Source of the DNA: Varroa destructor
Taxonomy: Eukaryota > Arthropoda > Arachnida > Mesostigmata > Varroidae
Assembly (NCBI RefSeq): GCF_002443255.2
Contig: NW_019211455.1
Coordinates: 25,026,479-25,090,478, forward strand
Length of the DNA: 64,000 nucleotides
Direction of reading: 5' to 3'
Below the pieces are notes generated by a model. The model saw only the letters and a program-made list of their open reading frames with translations. It made no database searches and had not been told where the DNA came from. Shown one piece after another: positions 37,212 to 49,176 of the stretch (position 1 is its first letter; every line of letters starts with the position of its first letter). Both the position numbers and the translations under genes were made by a program.

Positions 37212-40200
37212 CTACTTTGAAGAATAGGCGTAATCTGTATGTGAAAAATTCCCAAATTTCTGCATGCATTTGTACGGTACAATCTAGTCCGATAACCTAC
37301 GGCTGTGCGAGCGCTAGCATCGCTGCAAAGCAACTATAGCGTATTTCTTTGTCCTCTCTTCGTCTTCGTAGACTCTTTCGCGATCTCTATATACACTGCA
37401 GCTGCTTCTTTTCGAGCTCAGCTAGAGCGGCTCAAATCATGGAGGGATCAGAAAAACAGAGGACGACCCCAAAATTTCAATAAACAACGTTAGTACTTCA
37501 GAAGCACACGCATCGTAAACGAGTAGGTCAGTCTGGCCTGACTGACCCTTGCGGATGCGCGAGTGACCGATAGGCCAAGAGCGAGAGAGAGAGATAGAGC
37601 GAATGTATGCGGATATTCAGGATGTCTCGTGCCGATTTCCGCCATACTCTCGCTGAGCTTTCCCCGTTTTAGTTCCTTCTTTATTGTAGTGGACATATTA
37701 TATTTCGCATTATACGGGACGGGTGGACGACAGTAGTGAGTGGTGCTAGTGAGTCTACGCCCCGTAGCCCTTTGCCACTTTCAGTAATACAGTTGCGGCC
37801 CAGGACCAAGTGCCATTTCTAAACCGTATTTATCCCCTCGGCCAAGTACAACTGGCGTTAGCTGCATCTTGGGCTGACCGACGACAGCTGGCCAAGATCG
37901 TTCATCAGCTCCTAAGCCCTCTGTGTGACTGCTTGTCCGTGATAACGACGATTTGATGCCGTACGATGCCACCTAAATCAGGTGGAATATTGTCTCTAGG
38001 TGTATATTCAGTAGTATAATAAGAGGGGATGTCCCATATTTGCTTACCTGTGAACGTTTCTTGTTTGCTATATTATTAATAGCATTGCTTGTGGTAAACG
38101 TATCTATGTGTAATGTGTGACTATCAATGTCAAGTTTCCCTTATGCCGGCCACTACAGTCAATCCATTACGAGCACATCACAAAAAAACGCGTTCCATGC
38201 TTATGCCCCTAGTGATTTGACTAATTTGAGAGCGAAGGTTGGTTTTTGTAGGCGCATTGCTATTTTAGAGTACGCTGCTCGGCGTATATATACGCTACAC
38301 AGCGGCTGTAAGTGTATAGAACAAGTTCATGTAAGTTGAGTTTTTTTCCTTTAAACCAGAACGTTCAAGGCTAATCGACATAGTAATCAGCATAGCCAGC
38401 AATGGGTTATGATGTCTACGGATTTTCCTCCGTGGGCGAATCGACGTGCTAGCCTTGGCTTGTAGGGTTTCGCTTCGTGACGTCGCCTACTTCTCTCCTT
38501 CCCTTTAACTTCCAAGGCATTTTTACTTAAACTACTAGTACAGATGTAATGTTCTATGCTGTACAGTTCCCAGTTTTTATGAGCTTCAGACCAGTGAAAA
38601 GCGATGTAACTTTAAGCAAAAGTGTTGGCAACGGCCTTCTATGTCCTATTTAAAAAAAAAATACATCTAATGCAAGGAAAGGCTGTCTACTTTGCGGAAA
38701 CTTACAATATACAAAAGTAACCGTTTAACTTTATTTATTTAGATACAGGTTAATGTTCTGTTCTATGGGTCTATGAAACTCTAAACCAAAAAAGAAATCT
38801 TTTTTTTCTACAAAAGAAGAAAACATTTACGTTTTTATTTCGAGCAGGTCGTATTAGTTTTGTTTGTCTTCAGGTTCCACTCGACATGGCTTCTCAAATT
38901 CGAGGGCATTATTTTCACTTGTCTATGGAATATTCTTATAATATATATCACTATTTTACCATCCACCATTTTCGATACATTTGCCTTGTTTAAACATATA
39001 TATATTTTTTCCTACCAAACCCCAAAATTTACCTGTGACCCAATTTCCGCGTGTACGCTAACAGATTCATTCACACCTTACGTAATTGAATCAGCGGCGA
39101 GGTAATTTATGTATAGACCAGCTTACACTACCTTGTCTTGGAATAACAGTGGCGACACCGCCAACCACGACGATGTCTTTTGCGCTCCCTGTCTCGTACT
39201 CGTGCACACGCACATACTTCCAATCTCCTTGACGACATTAACTTTCGGTACTTGTTCCTTAACGGCAACACCGAGCTCCCGACTATTTCCAGCCTTCATA
39301 TGCTGTATTATATATTGGAGCACACAGGTCTGATCTACCTGCCAGTTGTAATCTTCTTCGAAAAGCCATCAGCCTTTCTCGTACATTATTATTCCTAATG
39401 ACTTTTCCGTCTTGAGTGACAGTGACTGGTAGATATTCTTCAGGCGGCTTATACAAGTTACTTCACTTGTTTGCCACGATCCAGTTTTTTGCTCACCTTA
39501 TTTTTTCACAACTAATTCGTTTCCGTGTTGTTTCGTACATTTATTTTGTTTACTTTGTACTTTATACATTTAATTTGTTGCATTGAATTATAAATGATGA
39601 GGACAATTATTTTAACATTGAAGTGACTCCCTTCAATTACAAATTATGTATTTTCTATGCCGTTTATGGGATAACTTTCTTTTTAATGTTTAAATTTTAG
39701 CGGAGCCACTTGTCGCGACATGGCGCAAGCCTCAACTGTTTTAGTTGTGTCAGTTCCTTCGCCACTTTGACTTTTTCCCGACTCTGAGGAACTGCTTTTT
39801 GATGCCTTACCGATTTGCCACTGCTAGCCTTTTACAGCAGTACTTTATCTCTGCTAGCAACCGTGATCTTATTTTTGCTTTGCTGTCACTACATCTTGCA
39901 ACGACCGAAAATTACTGAACCATCTTTGTCTATGTGTGTGTCGCCTGGCTCCGTTGTGGGGCTCCACACGAATCTTATTCTCTCTTTCTCTGTCCTCTAC
40001 CTGAGTCAGGTAGACATTGACCTGTCTGCAGGTCTGTTATTGCAGAAGTCATTTTTCGATGTCCCAGCGGCGTTTTCTCGTAGTTTCTATCCTATATACT
40101 GCACTTGACTCGTGTAGTCCTAGCAAGATTTCGCCCGCAGCATCTCTGTCGCCGCCACGAGCATCTCATTCGATTCCATTACGTTTCACTCGCTTACCTT

Positions 40201-40357
40201 GCTTTGCCCTCTCAAAGCATTTAATAGATCCTACACTAGTCTAAGCAGCTCTGAAATAGCTGACTAGCCTAGATGGATGCCTTGGCAAACTATCGATCAG
40301 TTGACCGATTAGCGTTTCTCTAGCAGATGCAACCCAGTCGCAGCCCCTTTGTCTCAC

Positions 40358-40616
40358 CTTTGAGTTCCGGTTCTCCTATACTAAATCTTGTTCCCTTTGT
40401 CGCCATGGGATTCGCACTACACAGCCTTCCGTGGCCTTCTTTGTCGATCAACTGGTGTTCCTTTATTGGGATGGGGGCAATAGAAGATTTGTTGGGCTCT
40501 AAGTCTGCTGTCGATTTCGCGTAGAATACAGAGCTATCAGAGCTGACACGGTAGCCTTGAGAATCGAGAAAGCGCTCACCGCCTACCTGAAGTCGTTCGC
40601 TCAGATGGCTGCCGAA
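40358..40616 (-). CDS. Possible minus-strand internal exon with a strong donor, unrecognised
   Basis: This 259-base minus-strand segment runs from an acceptor-like site (GGTTGTCCAG) to a near-consensus donor (CTCAAAG|GTGAGA). It is open throughout and lacks a useful early ATG, as expected for an internal exon. It reads FGSHLSERLQVGGERFLDS, then STADLEPNKSSIAPIPI, ending GTRFSIGEPELK. The product is hydrophilic with no membrane segment. A second good donor (CTTCAG|GTAGGC) lies 30 bases in. The polypyrimidine tract before the acceptor is weak. No homologue was recognised. It is the best of the antisense candidates because of the donor. Confidence 0.28.
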
Positions 40617-41312
40617 CTGGACAACCAATTATCTGCGAATTGTATTGGTTCTTAGTGAACCCAGAAAATATGATAGACCTTGAAATGGGAAGGAAAGAAA
40701 GAAAGGTACACGGCTCCCACCCGCAATGCTAAGACTAGCGCATGGGACGTTTTCACAATTTCGAATAAGGTAGTTACAGTCAGTGGTAATGTCGCTGACC
40801 TGTGGACGTTGATGGTAAGGTTCAGGCAAAGCTAAAGAGGAAAACGTCTTGCCCCTTTTACCTCAGAAGAGCTTCTAATAATAGTGGTATCGCAAAAAGT
40901 CGTAGAAGTATATACTATATTCTAGTGTTATTGCAGCTTGCCTCCAAGTACTTGGTAAAGCCCTAAGGCAGGCTAAGATAGCGCAGCGAAAAGCTAGAGC
41001 TTTATGAAACGAGAAAAGGATGCAGAAGCTAGAAGTAGCGGGCAGAAAAAAATTGGGTAAATATCTCAGCCCGTGGTAATACTTAAAGCTCGTATATTTT
41101 GCGAGTTTTTTTTTTGGAGTGGTTAAATTGATTAACTTCGCTCGGAAATCGCTAATGGATATTGAGGGTCTTAAAGCAAATATTTGCTCAATAGAGATCT
41201 CAGTCAGTTGCCTAGCGTTAGCCATCTCGATTCTTGAAATCTGTTTTGTAAATTCGCTATTTAGCTAACCGGATCATTTTCGGGGTACTTCGAGGCTGCA
41301 TCAAAGATATAC

Positions 41313-41363
41313 CATGAAATTACAGGTACATAGCCACGTACTCTATGGACCTGTAATTTCATG
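41313..41363. repeat. Near-perfect foldback hairpin, 21-bp stem, 9-base loop
   Basis: The left arm 41313..41333 (CATGAAATTACAGG...) and right arm 41343..41363 are reverse complements with one mismatch, with loop CCACGTACT. Confidence 0.95.
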
Positions 41364-42104
41364 CAAGTAGATTAAATGAAACGCCACTAAGTAGTATTAA
41401 TAATGTTACTTTAGCTTTAATTCAATAAAAATACTATCGATTTATAGCGACAAGAGAAACGTAGCGAATATCAACAAAATCTTATCCGCTGGATATGTAT
41501 CGCTGATCTATCGTCGTATGTCGCAAAAATCAGGAAACCTTGCAGGTAATTCGACAGGTACTATAATACTAGAATAAAGATTGTACCTACAATTTACATA
41601 AATAGGTGTAGCTAAAAAGTATCCATAGCCTACCATAAAGGTAGATCAAGATAGGTTTGGCGCGACGGTTTTTTACAACATATGCTGTTGTTACTCGTCA
41701 AAGCAAACATATAATGTTGTATGTTACTTTAGGGCTAAACTGCTTGTAAAAATAACTTACGCTCACCCTATATACCGCAAATGCATGCTTCCTATACGAA
41801 CATAAATCTAATTGGGAATGTGAGCTCTTTTATCGTTAGAGAACTGTGATAGTTCCTATGCAAAAAGCATATGCGAGGTTTCCTTGAAGCCACGTCACAT
41901 GCTGTTCAGGCGCGTAGTGATAGCTGACCGTAAAGGATCCTTTTCAATAGTGCTAATTATACCTTTTATTGTACTCTATATACTTGGACGAAGCCCGGAT
42001 TCTTAATGATTCAACCCACTTAATGTCATTTCAATGTGACCGGTTCGACTGCCGCCGCCGCACATAACTGCACAATTAGCGACGGTCACAAATACAACAA
42101 CAAT

Positions 42105-42248
42105 ATGTCGCTCCTTGTTCCCACCTATTCGCTTTATTGGTCTCTTGTATTTTCTCGAGCATGCGCAGTTTTGTTGCTGCTAACGGTCTTCGCTGCAGAC
42201 GAGCTAGCCTGGGAGGACTGTCACTATGTTTGCCCTAGCCGCACATAA
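42105..42248 (+). CDS. Possible small secreted peptide, 47 codons
   Basis: The ATG lies in a favourable context (CAACAATATGTCG) and starts a 47-codon frame ending in TAA. The product has a classic signal-peptide layout: a short polar start, then a hydrophobic core (RACAVLLLLTVFAADELAW), then a short tail with two cysteines three residues apart (DCHYVC). If cleaved after VFA, the mature peptide would be about 18 residues. The frame continues open upstream without an ATG. No neuropeptide or antimicrobial family matches. The region is GC-richer than its surroundings. The short length means it could be fortuitous. Confidence 0.22.
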   Translation: MSLLVPTYSLYWSLVFSRACAVLLLLTVFAADELAWEDCHYVCPSRT

Positions 42249-43040
42249 TTACTCGCTTCTATTCGTGTTGGTGTTGTACCTATGACTCCTATCCTCGTTG
42301 CGTTACTAATCTACGCCTGCGCAATACGCCGAAGTGTATGAGGCCTGATCTTTGAGGGACGGGTAAACCCGTTTGTGCTAGAAGGAATAATCTCGCAGTA
42401 GACAAACGGACAATTGTGTTGGAGGTAAAAGAGGGCCCGAAGCCCAACGACAACGGCGGTACTACTGAGTAACTCCGTTCAGCGCCTGTCTAACTGACAG
42501 ATTGCTGCTACTGTTAGCGTCAAGCTGCTGACGCACTTCTAGAAATTGGGACTCGCCGGCAGGCCTTTCCTCCAGAGGACCTTCCTTTATCGTTTTAGCG
42601 TGACGAGAGGTGACTGACAACGTGCCCGTGCAACAGAACGACGTGGTGAGGACTTTCTAGTCGTCATTGAGTCCTATAGCACAATTGCAAAGTTGTTTCA
42701 TCTCTGTCTAGAAACGAACTTCTTAGTGAGGAACGACTAAACGTTGAGCGAAAAGTCATTTATTGCTACGTAGATAGATTCTATGACAGGAACTCAAAAG
42801 TCTGAGTAGATAAGAGAGACGCCGCAGGGGTAGAGCGGCGGTTTGACGGGTGGCAATAGCTCCTGATAAATATAGGATTCCTATTATGAGATTTCCATTA
42901 AGCAACAACCAACGCAACTGCTCCAAGTAACATAAAAAGCAGTGAATAAACCACTTTACATTTTAAAAAGAGAGATCGTTTACTTCGTCGTATTCGTCCA
43001 GTTTGCGGTTCGCGCCTCTACCGTCACTTATCTAAAAAAC

Positions 43041-43055
43041 TATATATATATATAT
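43041..43055. repeat. Short (TA)n tract
   Basis: About 15 bases of TA repeat. Confidence 0.9.
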
Positions 43056-45421
43056 GCTACTGAGATATTGTGAAATTCGTTTTTAATTTCACTGGCGATC
43101 TCTGAGGTGCAGGGAAGAATTCTCTGCTTATTTGAAGAACAAGTACTCCTTTGAAAATTTGTCAGATGCCCAATGTTTAAAGAAACGTTTAAAGGGGTCA
43201 ATACATGCATATGCATGAGGATCGGCTTACCCAATGGCTGATCCTATCTGATTGCACTGGATATTTATCTATCCTAACAAAGTAACATATTGCCTTATTC
43301 CATATATTCATTGGTCTGGTCTGTGACCCTGATAAAAAATGTTCAGTCCATCGATCCAGCTTGTTGAGGCCGTACATGATACTCACCTGCTACTACCTAG
43401 CTTGTTCGATTCAACGGTATGAACTATTTCTCGCTCATCAGCACGGAGGAACTGATATCTATAAATACATTCATAAACCATACCAATGCGGTCCTGTTCA
43501 CTGTTAAAGCTTACCTAATTGTTGAGTTGTTTTTTTTCTAACCTTTGTCCTGTTGGCCTGCGATTGTTATACATTGATCACAGTTAGCCATAGCCTAGCA
43601 ATTTCTCGCGTGTTTCATGCAACGCGAACTAGCTTGTATGCCCGCTGTGTTTTTTGCATTGATTGACTGCTATGGCTCGTTTATGATAGCTTGTCGCCGC
43701 TATCAATCATGCCCTTCATTGTGGACGGGTCCTATGACAAAATCGGCGAACGCGTTAAAATTACACGCATGAACTTACTTCAGCCATTTTCCCGCCTTGT
43801 ACTCTGAGTAAAGACATTCTACCATGGTGAAGAAATCAATCTGTTTTTATTAATTAGAACACGCGTTATAAGACGCATATGTAATACGGACTCTTTGGCC
43901 TATCTGTATCTTTGGTTGCGGTTTAGAAGAAATAGAGCATTTAAATAGTGGCGCGCATTAAATAAAAAAAAAATACTTATCTAGCCGGTCTCAATAGTTA
44001 AGTCATGATGAGGACACTTTTTCGAAGAGATCTTCTCCATACCATAGACACAAGTCGCACTTGCATTTATTTTTCTCAATATATAAGATGGATATCTAGG
44101 AATGTTATATGCAGTATGGAGGCAGAAATTAAACTAACAGATACCGAAGTAGTTTTTAAACATTTTATCTTAGTTTGGAATAAATTTGTTTATTTTTCTT
44201 CCTTCTTTGTTATAAGTTTTTAAGGTATAAATTTCCTTTAAGTCTTCTGAAATCGAGAGGCTGTAACTGTGTCTGTGTATTAGAAAACTTGTTATTGAAT
44301 TTCGTTTGGACCTATGAAGACATTAGTGAAGTACATTGCATAGCCTAAATAATTGATCGAAACATTTCGACAGTACCATACTTTCTTTTTACACTTTCTT
44401 ATTTTATTATATGATAGAAGCCTCCAAACTTAAAGTAAGAGACGAACCATTAGGAACTCAAACTCACAAGCGACATCGTTCCTATCATAGTTCCCATAGT
44501 ACCCATGATTTTTGCTTATAGAATCTAAAATAATTCGGTTTATTAGTATTCATCATTCTATTTATAATGATATCCCGGAAAAGAAGTGATACGCCACGTG
44601 GTGAGTCGTCCCGTACTGCACACTTGAATACAAACCTCATAAAAGAAGTGTTCCATCATGAAAGTTCCGAGGTTTTTAAGGAGAGTTTCGACAGTGTGTA
44701 CTAATACTGTAAATAGCTATAAAGGGCCGTTTGGGCAAAGCGTGACACTCGGCCGCACTGTTGTAAGAACGAGGAAGGAAGATGGAAGTTGTGTGAGAAG
44801 AGTGCTACTTCCAGCTGACTAACCACGGCCACACACGGCCTATCTATCTAACTATCCATCCGCATATGCGCAAGAGAGCAGCTAGTATTACGCTTACGTC
44901 AGCAGAGCGAAATAAATATGATGATGCCACCCACAGAACTATCAGAGTGACTGGCCCTGCTACATCGTTTGCCGCGATGCTCCGCTTAGGGCCCTTTCAA
45001 CGACGCTGGCAATGCAAGGTTACTACTCATCAGCGCCTCCGCAACCCAGGTTGCCGCTCAGTTGAAGTACGCCCGTTTTAACCTGATTCCGCCTACGAAA
45101 TTCCTACACAACAAAAAGAGGATGAACGGCCAACATGTTCGGGAAGTCCACGCTGACTAAAGACACGAGAGCTGCGATATTCCAGCTGTTAGAGAGAACA
45201 CTATTAGCGCACCGGTATACCAGGATGATGGAGACGAACAGTTAGAGGATGGTGTTTTTGAATAAAGGATGGTCCGTAGCTTGATCCGAAGCGTTCGTTG
45301 TATGACGACAGGATAGGGTTGCTTGAAAAGTAGATAAACGGCAAATCTGCTGAGAAATGAATGCATGGACCACAGGAAAGAGTAATGCGAAACAATCAAA
45401 GGTATAATCAATGAAATCACG

Positions 45422-45425
<4 letters not shown>

Positions 45426-45464
<39 letters not shown>
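45426..45464. repeat. (TA)n microsatellite
   Basis: About 39 bases of TA repeat. Confidence 0.95.
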
Positions 45465-45465
<1 letters not shown>

Positions 45466-48274
45466 CGATAAAAAGAGAGAAAGGTCTATGAGCCAGTGTA
45501 TCCTATGACAGTAAGGACAGGTAGGCATGCACGCCTCAGGCGTTATTTCTCCGACTACTGAAACTCTTTAGAGGAGGAAATTGTTGTTCATCATTATATT
45601 ATGTATAAAAAATGGTTATATTATCTGAGACAGCCTGCATGCTGTGGGTTTCTATAACGAATCGCAAGATTAGACATCTATAAAGAATAGAAATTTTATT
45701 TTTTATGCATATTTTCATACAACGTGCGTAATTCACGTATACATGCCTCGCAAGAAATCATTCTGCTAAATTAATACAAATGTCGGTTATAGACGAAACA
45801 CATTAAGATTAAGTGTCCTTAGGCTGTCATAATCATAAAAACGTGGCAAAGCTTAGATACCACATCAATCCTTTTGGGTCTATAATACAATATCTGAGCG
45901 GCCATGTGTACTCTTCATGGACTGCTATCTCTCTAATAATGTGTATTTCGTTAATCAGTAATTAGATGACAGATTACAAGGGATACGATGCCATTGACGG
46001 GCTTTGACCGAGAGGGTTAGATTTTAGGAGCCCGTTCTGCCCCGCTATATTAAAGACCATAAACCATCAGTGTTTCAACGAAGTCATTTAGAAGAATAAA
46101 CTGCTTACAAAGGAGCACCACCGCTCTAAAGTGTGAAGATATGTTTAAGAACCATTAACCGTAATAGTTATACAGCCAATTTCGAATTTCTTGAATAAAA
46201 CTGAGCGCGCTCATCCAGGATGTTTGCCATAGAAACTGCCATTTACAGTCCGTCGATCTTCCTTGTAAATGAGCCTTGGCCACAAGGGCCAAGAAATAAT
46301 TAACGTATATATGACATACGCTATCGTGTCCTTCTGTCAATTAGCTTATCACAGAAATCTACCACGTGCCAAAAATGACAAGTTAGCTTATTGGATAAGA
46401 ATCGATCCTTCGGATGAGCAATAATTACCTTGGTACTGCTATTGCAAATGTGTAACCGAAGTAAACGCTTATAGAATTATCAATTCACGTAGTACAATAC
46501 ACGTACACGATCGAATCTCTTCAAATAGAACCCCAGCTGGCTCCTAAAAAGTTATCAAACCTGGATTCGAACCAGAAGGACATCTCCCACTGGTCCCAGC
46601 TTCATCTAGAAGTGCTAGCTCGACTTAACGGTGTCACCGGCTGGTCATGTGGGATAATACTGTAGCTGATTCCTGTTGCAGTTCGCAGAAAGGAGAGAAG
46701 CAAATAGGACTAGTGACATCAATAGGACGAGCGACGGTAGCAAACGTCCGGGTCATTAGAGAAATGGTTGGAGTTAGGAATTATCTGTTTGCCCGCGTCG
46801 CTTGCTTTGCTCCCACGTGAAATGCACGAGGGACTTCAGTTAGCCAGCCTAAGCGTCAGTAGGACAAATAAGAACATCTTAGCAAAAGAGACCTATTGCA
46901 GGGTCCAGAATCGGCAAGAGTATTGGAAGCTCTTTCAGGAGGGGACTCCTCCTATACCCCGCTGCCGTAAGGAGTTCAGTTGAAGGTGCCATTAACAAAT
47001 TGAATCTCGTGCTAACTTGTTTTAGTATCCCAATGAGCTCTGCCCGCTATGGTATCGGAGCAGTTTGTGCCGACACTTTTTAGGCACAGATGGGGTGCCG
47101 TACAGACGCTCCAAAAGAAATATATAAATACTCACTTCACTTTGCGCGTAGCCATACAAACACACATGCAAGCATAAACAGTAGATGCGTACGAAATTTT
47201 CAGATAGGCCACATCAGCCTGCAGCGGCAGACGTGGAAAAGGGAGTGTCTTCAGATCTGCTTTCTATTCGATTGTTTTGCATCTTCCATTATCATCATGT
47301 TCTAAACATGTGAAATTTCACGGCATAGGAAGTGAGTTGGCTGCGACAGACTGCTAAGTGATCAAAGCATCTGTTGAAGTGAACAAACGAGCGAGCAGTG
47401 AGACTTCCGTTGATGCCTACGGCAGGCGCATGGCCGAACCGATTACCTATTTCTCTGAGGTTATACCATTACCATTCCAGCTACTATTGCACCTTTGCTA
47501 TTCTAAATGGGTTTGCTCTCAGTATTTACAGTTGTTTCATATTGCTTTTCGATGTTCCCTGTCGGCCGATCGTGCACTGAAGCGCTGCTTCTTTCTCGTG
47601 AGGCTCGTTCATTTTTGAAAAATGCGCATTAGGCTAAATGCCTATACGCAAAAGCGCCAGCTGCACCACGAGAGAGAACATGCCGAGTGGAGTTGTAAAA
47701 CGAAGTCGTTCAGAACAGTGAGAAAGCTCCGCGAGAAGCTGAGAGGGATAATGGACCAGTCTGAGCGAAATGATTCGACTGTCTGACATCAAGGTCAGTA
47801 CGAGCAAGTCCGTCTCGAAGTGGAACGTATTATTCACTAAGCGGGTGTTAGGGCAGCGGCCCGGTCAAAGATCGGATTCGAAAAACAGCATTTCCGTTGC
47901 CCTTTTTTGACATTAGGATTATTTATGATATGACACACGCTCTAAAAAAAACGGTGTGGCCACGCTTCTTTTTTACGTGCTCCAAGCAGTAAGGTTCTTT
48001 TAAACACGAAACTGTACATGTTAATTAAATCCATTAATTCGAACTCTGTTTTCTTTTGACTGGGCTAGAAAATTAGATAAACTACAAGCGCTGATACGCA
48101 CGTACATATTGGCAGCAACAATGTAATTATGCTTTGTCTACAGTTTTCTGAAAGCTTGACGAGAGCTTCGCAAAAATATTAAACATGGAAACTGTAGGCC
48201 GTGGCTCCTGATCATCACGACGTGCACAAGGTCCATAGCTAACAGATATTTTTCGAGGTAGAGGACCTATGAGT

Positions 48275-48281
48275 CTATATA

Positions 48282-48327
<46 letters not shown>
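48275..48327. repeat. (TA)n microsatellite
   Basis: About 53 bases of TA with one TATTATA irregularity. It ends 14 bases before the ATG of the first ORF in the small-ORF chain. Confidence 0.96.
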
Positions 48328-48328
<1 letters not shown>

Positions 48329-48340
48329 GGCAAAAACAGA

Positions 48341-48442
48341 ATGTTTGATAGTGAAAATAGTAATATTGATGTGATTGAGAACGAATTCTCGGATTCTGCG
48401 ACAGCCAGTAACTTTCGAAAATTAGCTGCCCGTAGACAATGA
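48341..48442 (+). CDS. Small ORF 1 of a same-strand chain, 33 codons
   Basis: An ATG-started frame of 33 codons ends in TGA. The product is acidic at first (FDSENSNIDVIENEFSDS) then basic (NFRKLAARRQ). It is in the same frame as the next ORF (48491), with a short stop-containing gap between them. No family was recognised. Interest comes from its place in a chain of four same-strand ORFs; on its own it would not be reported. Confidence 0.15.
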   Translation: MFDSENSNIDVIENEFSDSATASNFRKLAARRQ

Positions 48443-48490
48443 ATCTAGTGTGAGATAGCCTTTTGAATTTTTACTGATTATCAAAATCTG

Positions 48491-48727
48491 ATGCCACCAG
48501 TCACTTTCGGTCTGCGTTTCCTACTGTTGAGAAGATCAAAGCGGCATGTTTTACCGAGACCTGCTTATAACGCTAGCTTAACGTCTACGGAATTATCGAA
48601 AAGGAGTAAATTTGGGGTTTACTGTAAGGATTGCAGTGGTCGGGTGGGTAAAGAGGTCAAAGTTTACTCAAAAAGGCGACTTCGCGTAGTAATGTTTCCA
48701 AGGTTGACATATGCTCCAAGATGGTAG
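48491..48727 (+). CDS. Small ORF 2 of a same-strand chain, 78 codons
   Basis: An ATG-started frame of 78 codons makes a very basic product with a CxxC pair (VYCKDCSGRVGKEVKVYSKR). It ends AGATGGTAG, so its last seven bases overlap the ATG of the following ORF. No family was recognised. It may be an independent small ORF or the first piece of a decayed gene with a frameshift near its end. Confidence 0.2.
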   Translation: MPPVTFGLRFLLLRRSKRHVLPRPAYNASLTSTELSKRSKFGVYCKDCSGRVGKEVKVYSKRRLRVVMFPRLTYAPRW

Positions 48728-48915
48728 TGGCTGGTCTAATATTGCATAAAAAGCACGTGAGAGTTGTAGGTTATAACTTCGACCTAAATGGCTCAGTACA
48801 AGATCTAGAACAAAGAATGGCTAAGCTTGTTGCTGACCTAAAGACTTTTGTACAAAGTAATAATAGAGCCGTTCTTGCTAAAGATTTGTATTTTAGGTGG
48901 AGTGAACTGAAATGA
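48721..48915 (+). CDS. Small ORF 3 of a same-strand chain, 64 codons
   Basis: An ATG-started frame of 64 codons overlaps the end of the previous ORF by seven bases. Its own stop overlaps the next ATG in an ATGA arrangement. The product reads IVVAGL-like hydrophobic residues at the start, then HVRVVGYNFDLNG and a helical, charged tail (LEQRMAKLVADLKTFVQS). It lies one frame back from the previous ORF. No family was recognised. Confidence 0.2.
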   Translation: MVVAGLILHKKHVRVVGYNFDLNGSVQDLEQRMAKLVADLKTFVQSNNRAVLAKDLYFRWSELK

Positions 48916-49037
48916 CTGGATCTGCTCTTCTTAAAACAACAATAATTATTCCAAGAACGTCGATTCGTCTAAAGAAAGAAGGTCTTTTAACCGTTGCAGT
49001 AGGAAAAAAAAAGTACAGAGATCTACCACTGATCTAA
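48912..49037 (+). CDS. Small ORF 4 of a same-strand chain, 41 codons
   Basis: The ATG overlaps the previous stop by four bases (ATGA). The 41-codon product alternates hydrophobic beta-like strands with basic residues (TTIIIPRTSIRLKKEGLL, then VGKKKYRDLPLI). The pattern superficially recalls the beta-strand start of some prokaryotic nucleases, but no catalytic residues are present and the frame stops at 49037. No family is assigned. Confidence 0.17.
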   Translation: MTGSALLKTTIIIPRTSIRLKKEGLLTVAVGKKKYRDLPLI

Positions 49038-49160
49038 CGTAAGGTCGACGATGATGTTATCGACAAAAAATAACAGCTAAATATCTAGCATGACCATTTG
49101 TCAAGCTCAAGTCATCACTGACGATGCAAGTCCTGATCGTATGCCGCTTCGATCCTCAAC

Positions 49161-49176
49161 ATATATATATATATAT
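49161..49176. repeat. Short (AT)n tract
   Basis: About 16 bases of AT repeat. Confidence 0.9.

Noticed and set aside
45426..45464. Tandem arrays considered as CRISPR-like
   Set aside because: These are simple dinucleotide repeats without unique spacers. No repeat-spacer array exists in the window.
46562..46572. Perfect Pol III B-box (GGTTCGAATCC on the minus strand), possible tRNA or tRNA-derived SINE
   Set aside because: No acceptor stem, D-arm or anticodon arm can be folded around it, no A-box lies at the right distance, and no second copy was seen in the window.
48912..49037. Resemblance of the 41-codon product to the start of a Cas1-type nuclease
   Set aside because: Only a generic beta-strand/basic pattern is shared. 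The frame stops after 41 codons, there are no catalytic residues, and there is no CRISPR context.
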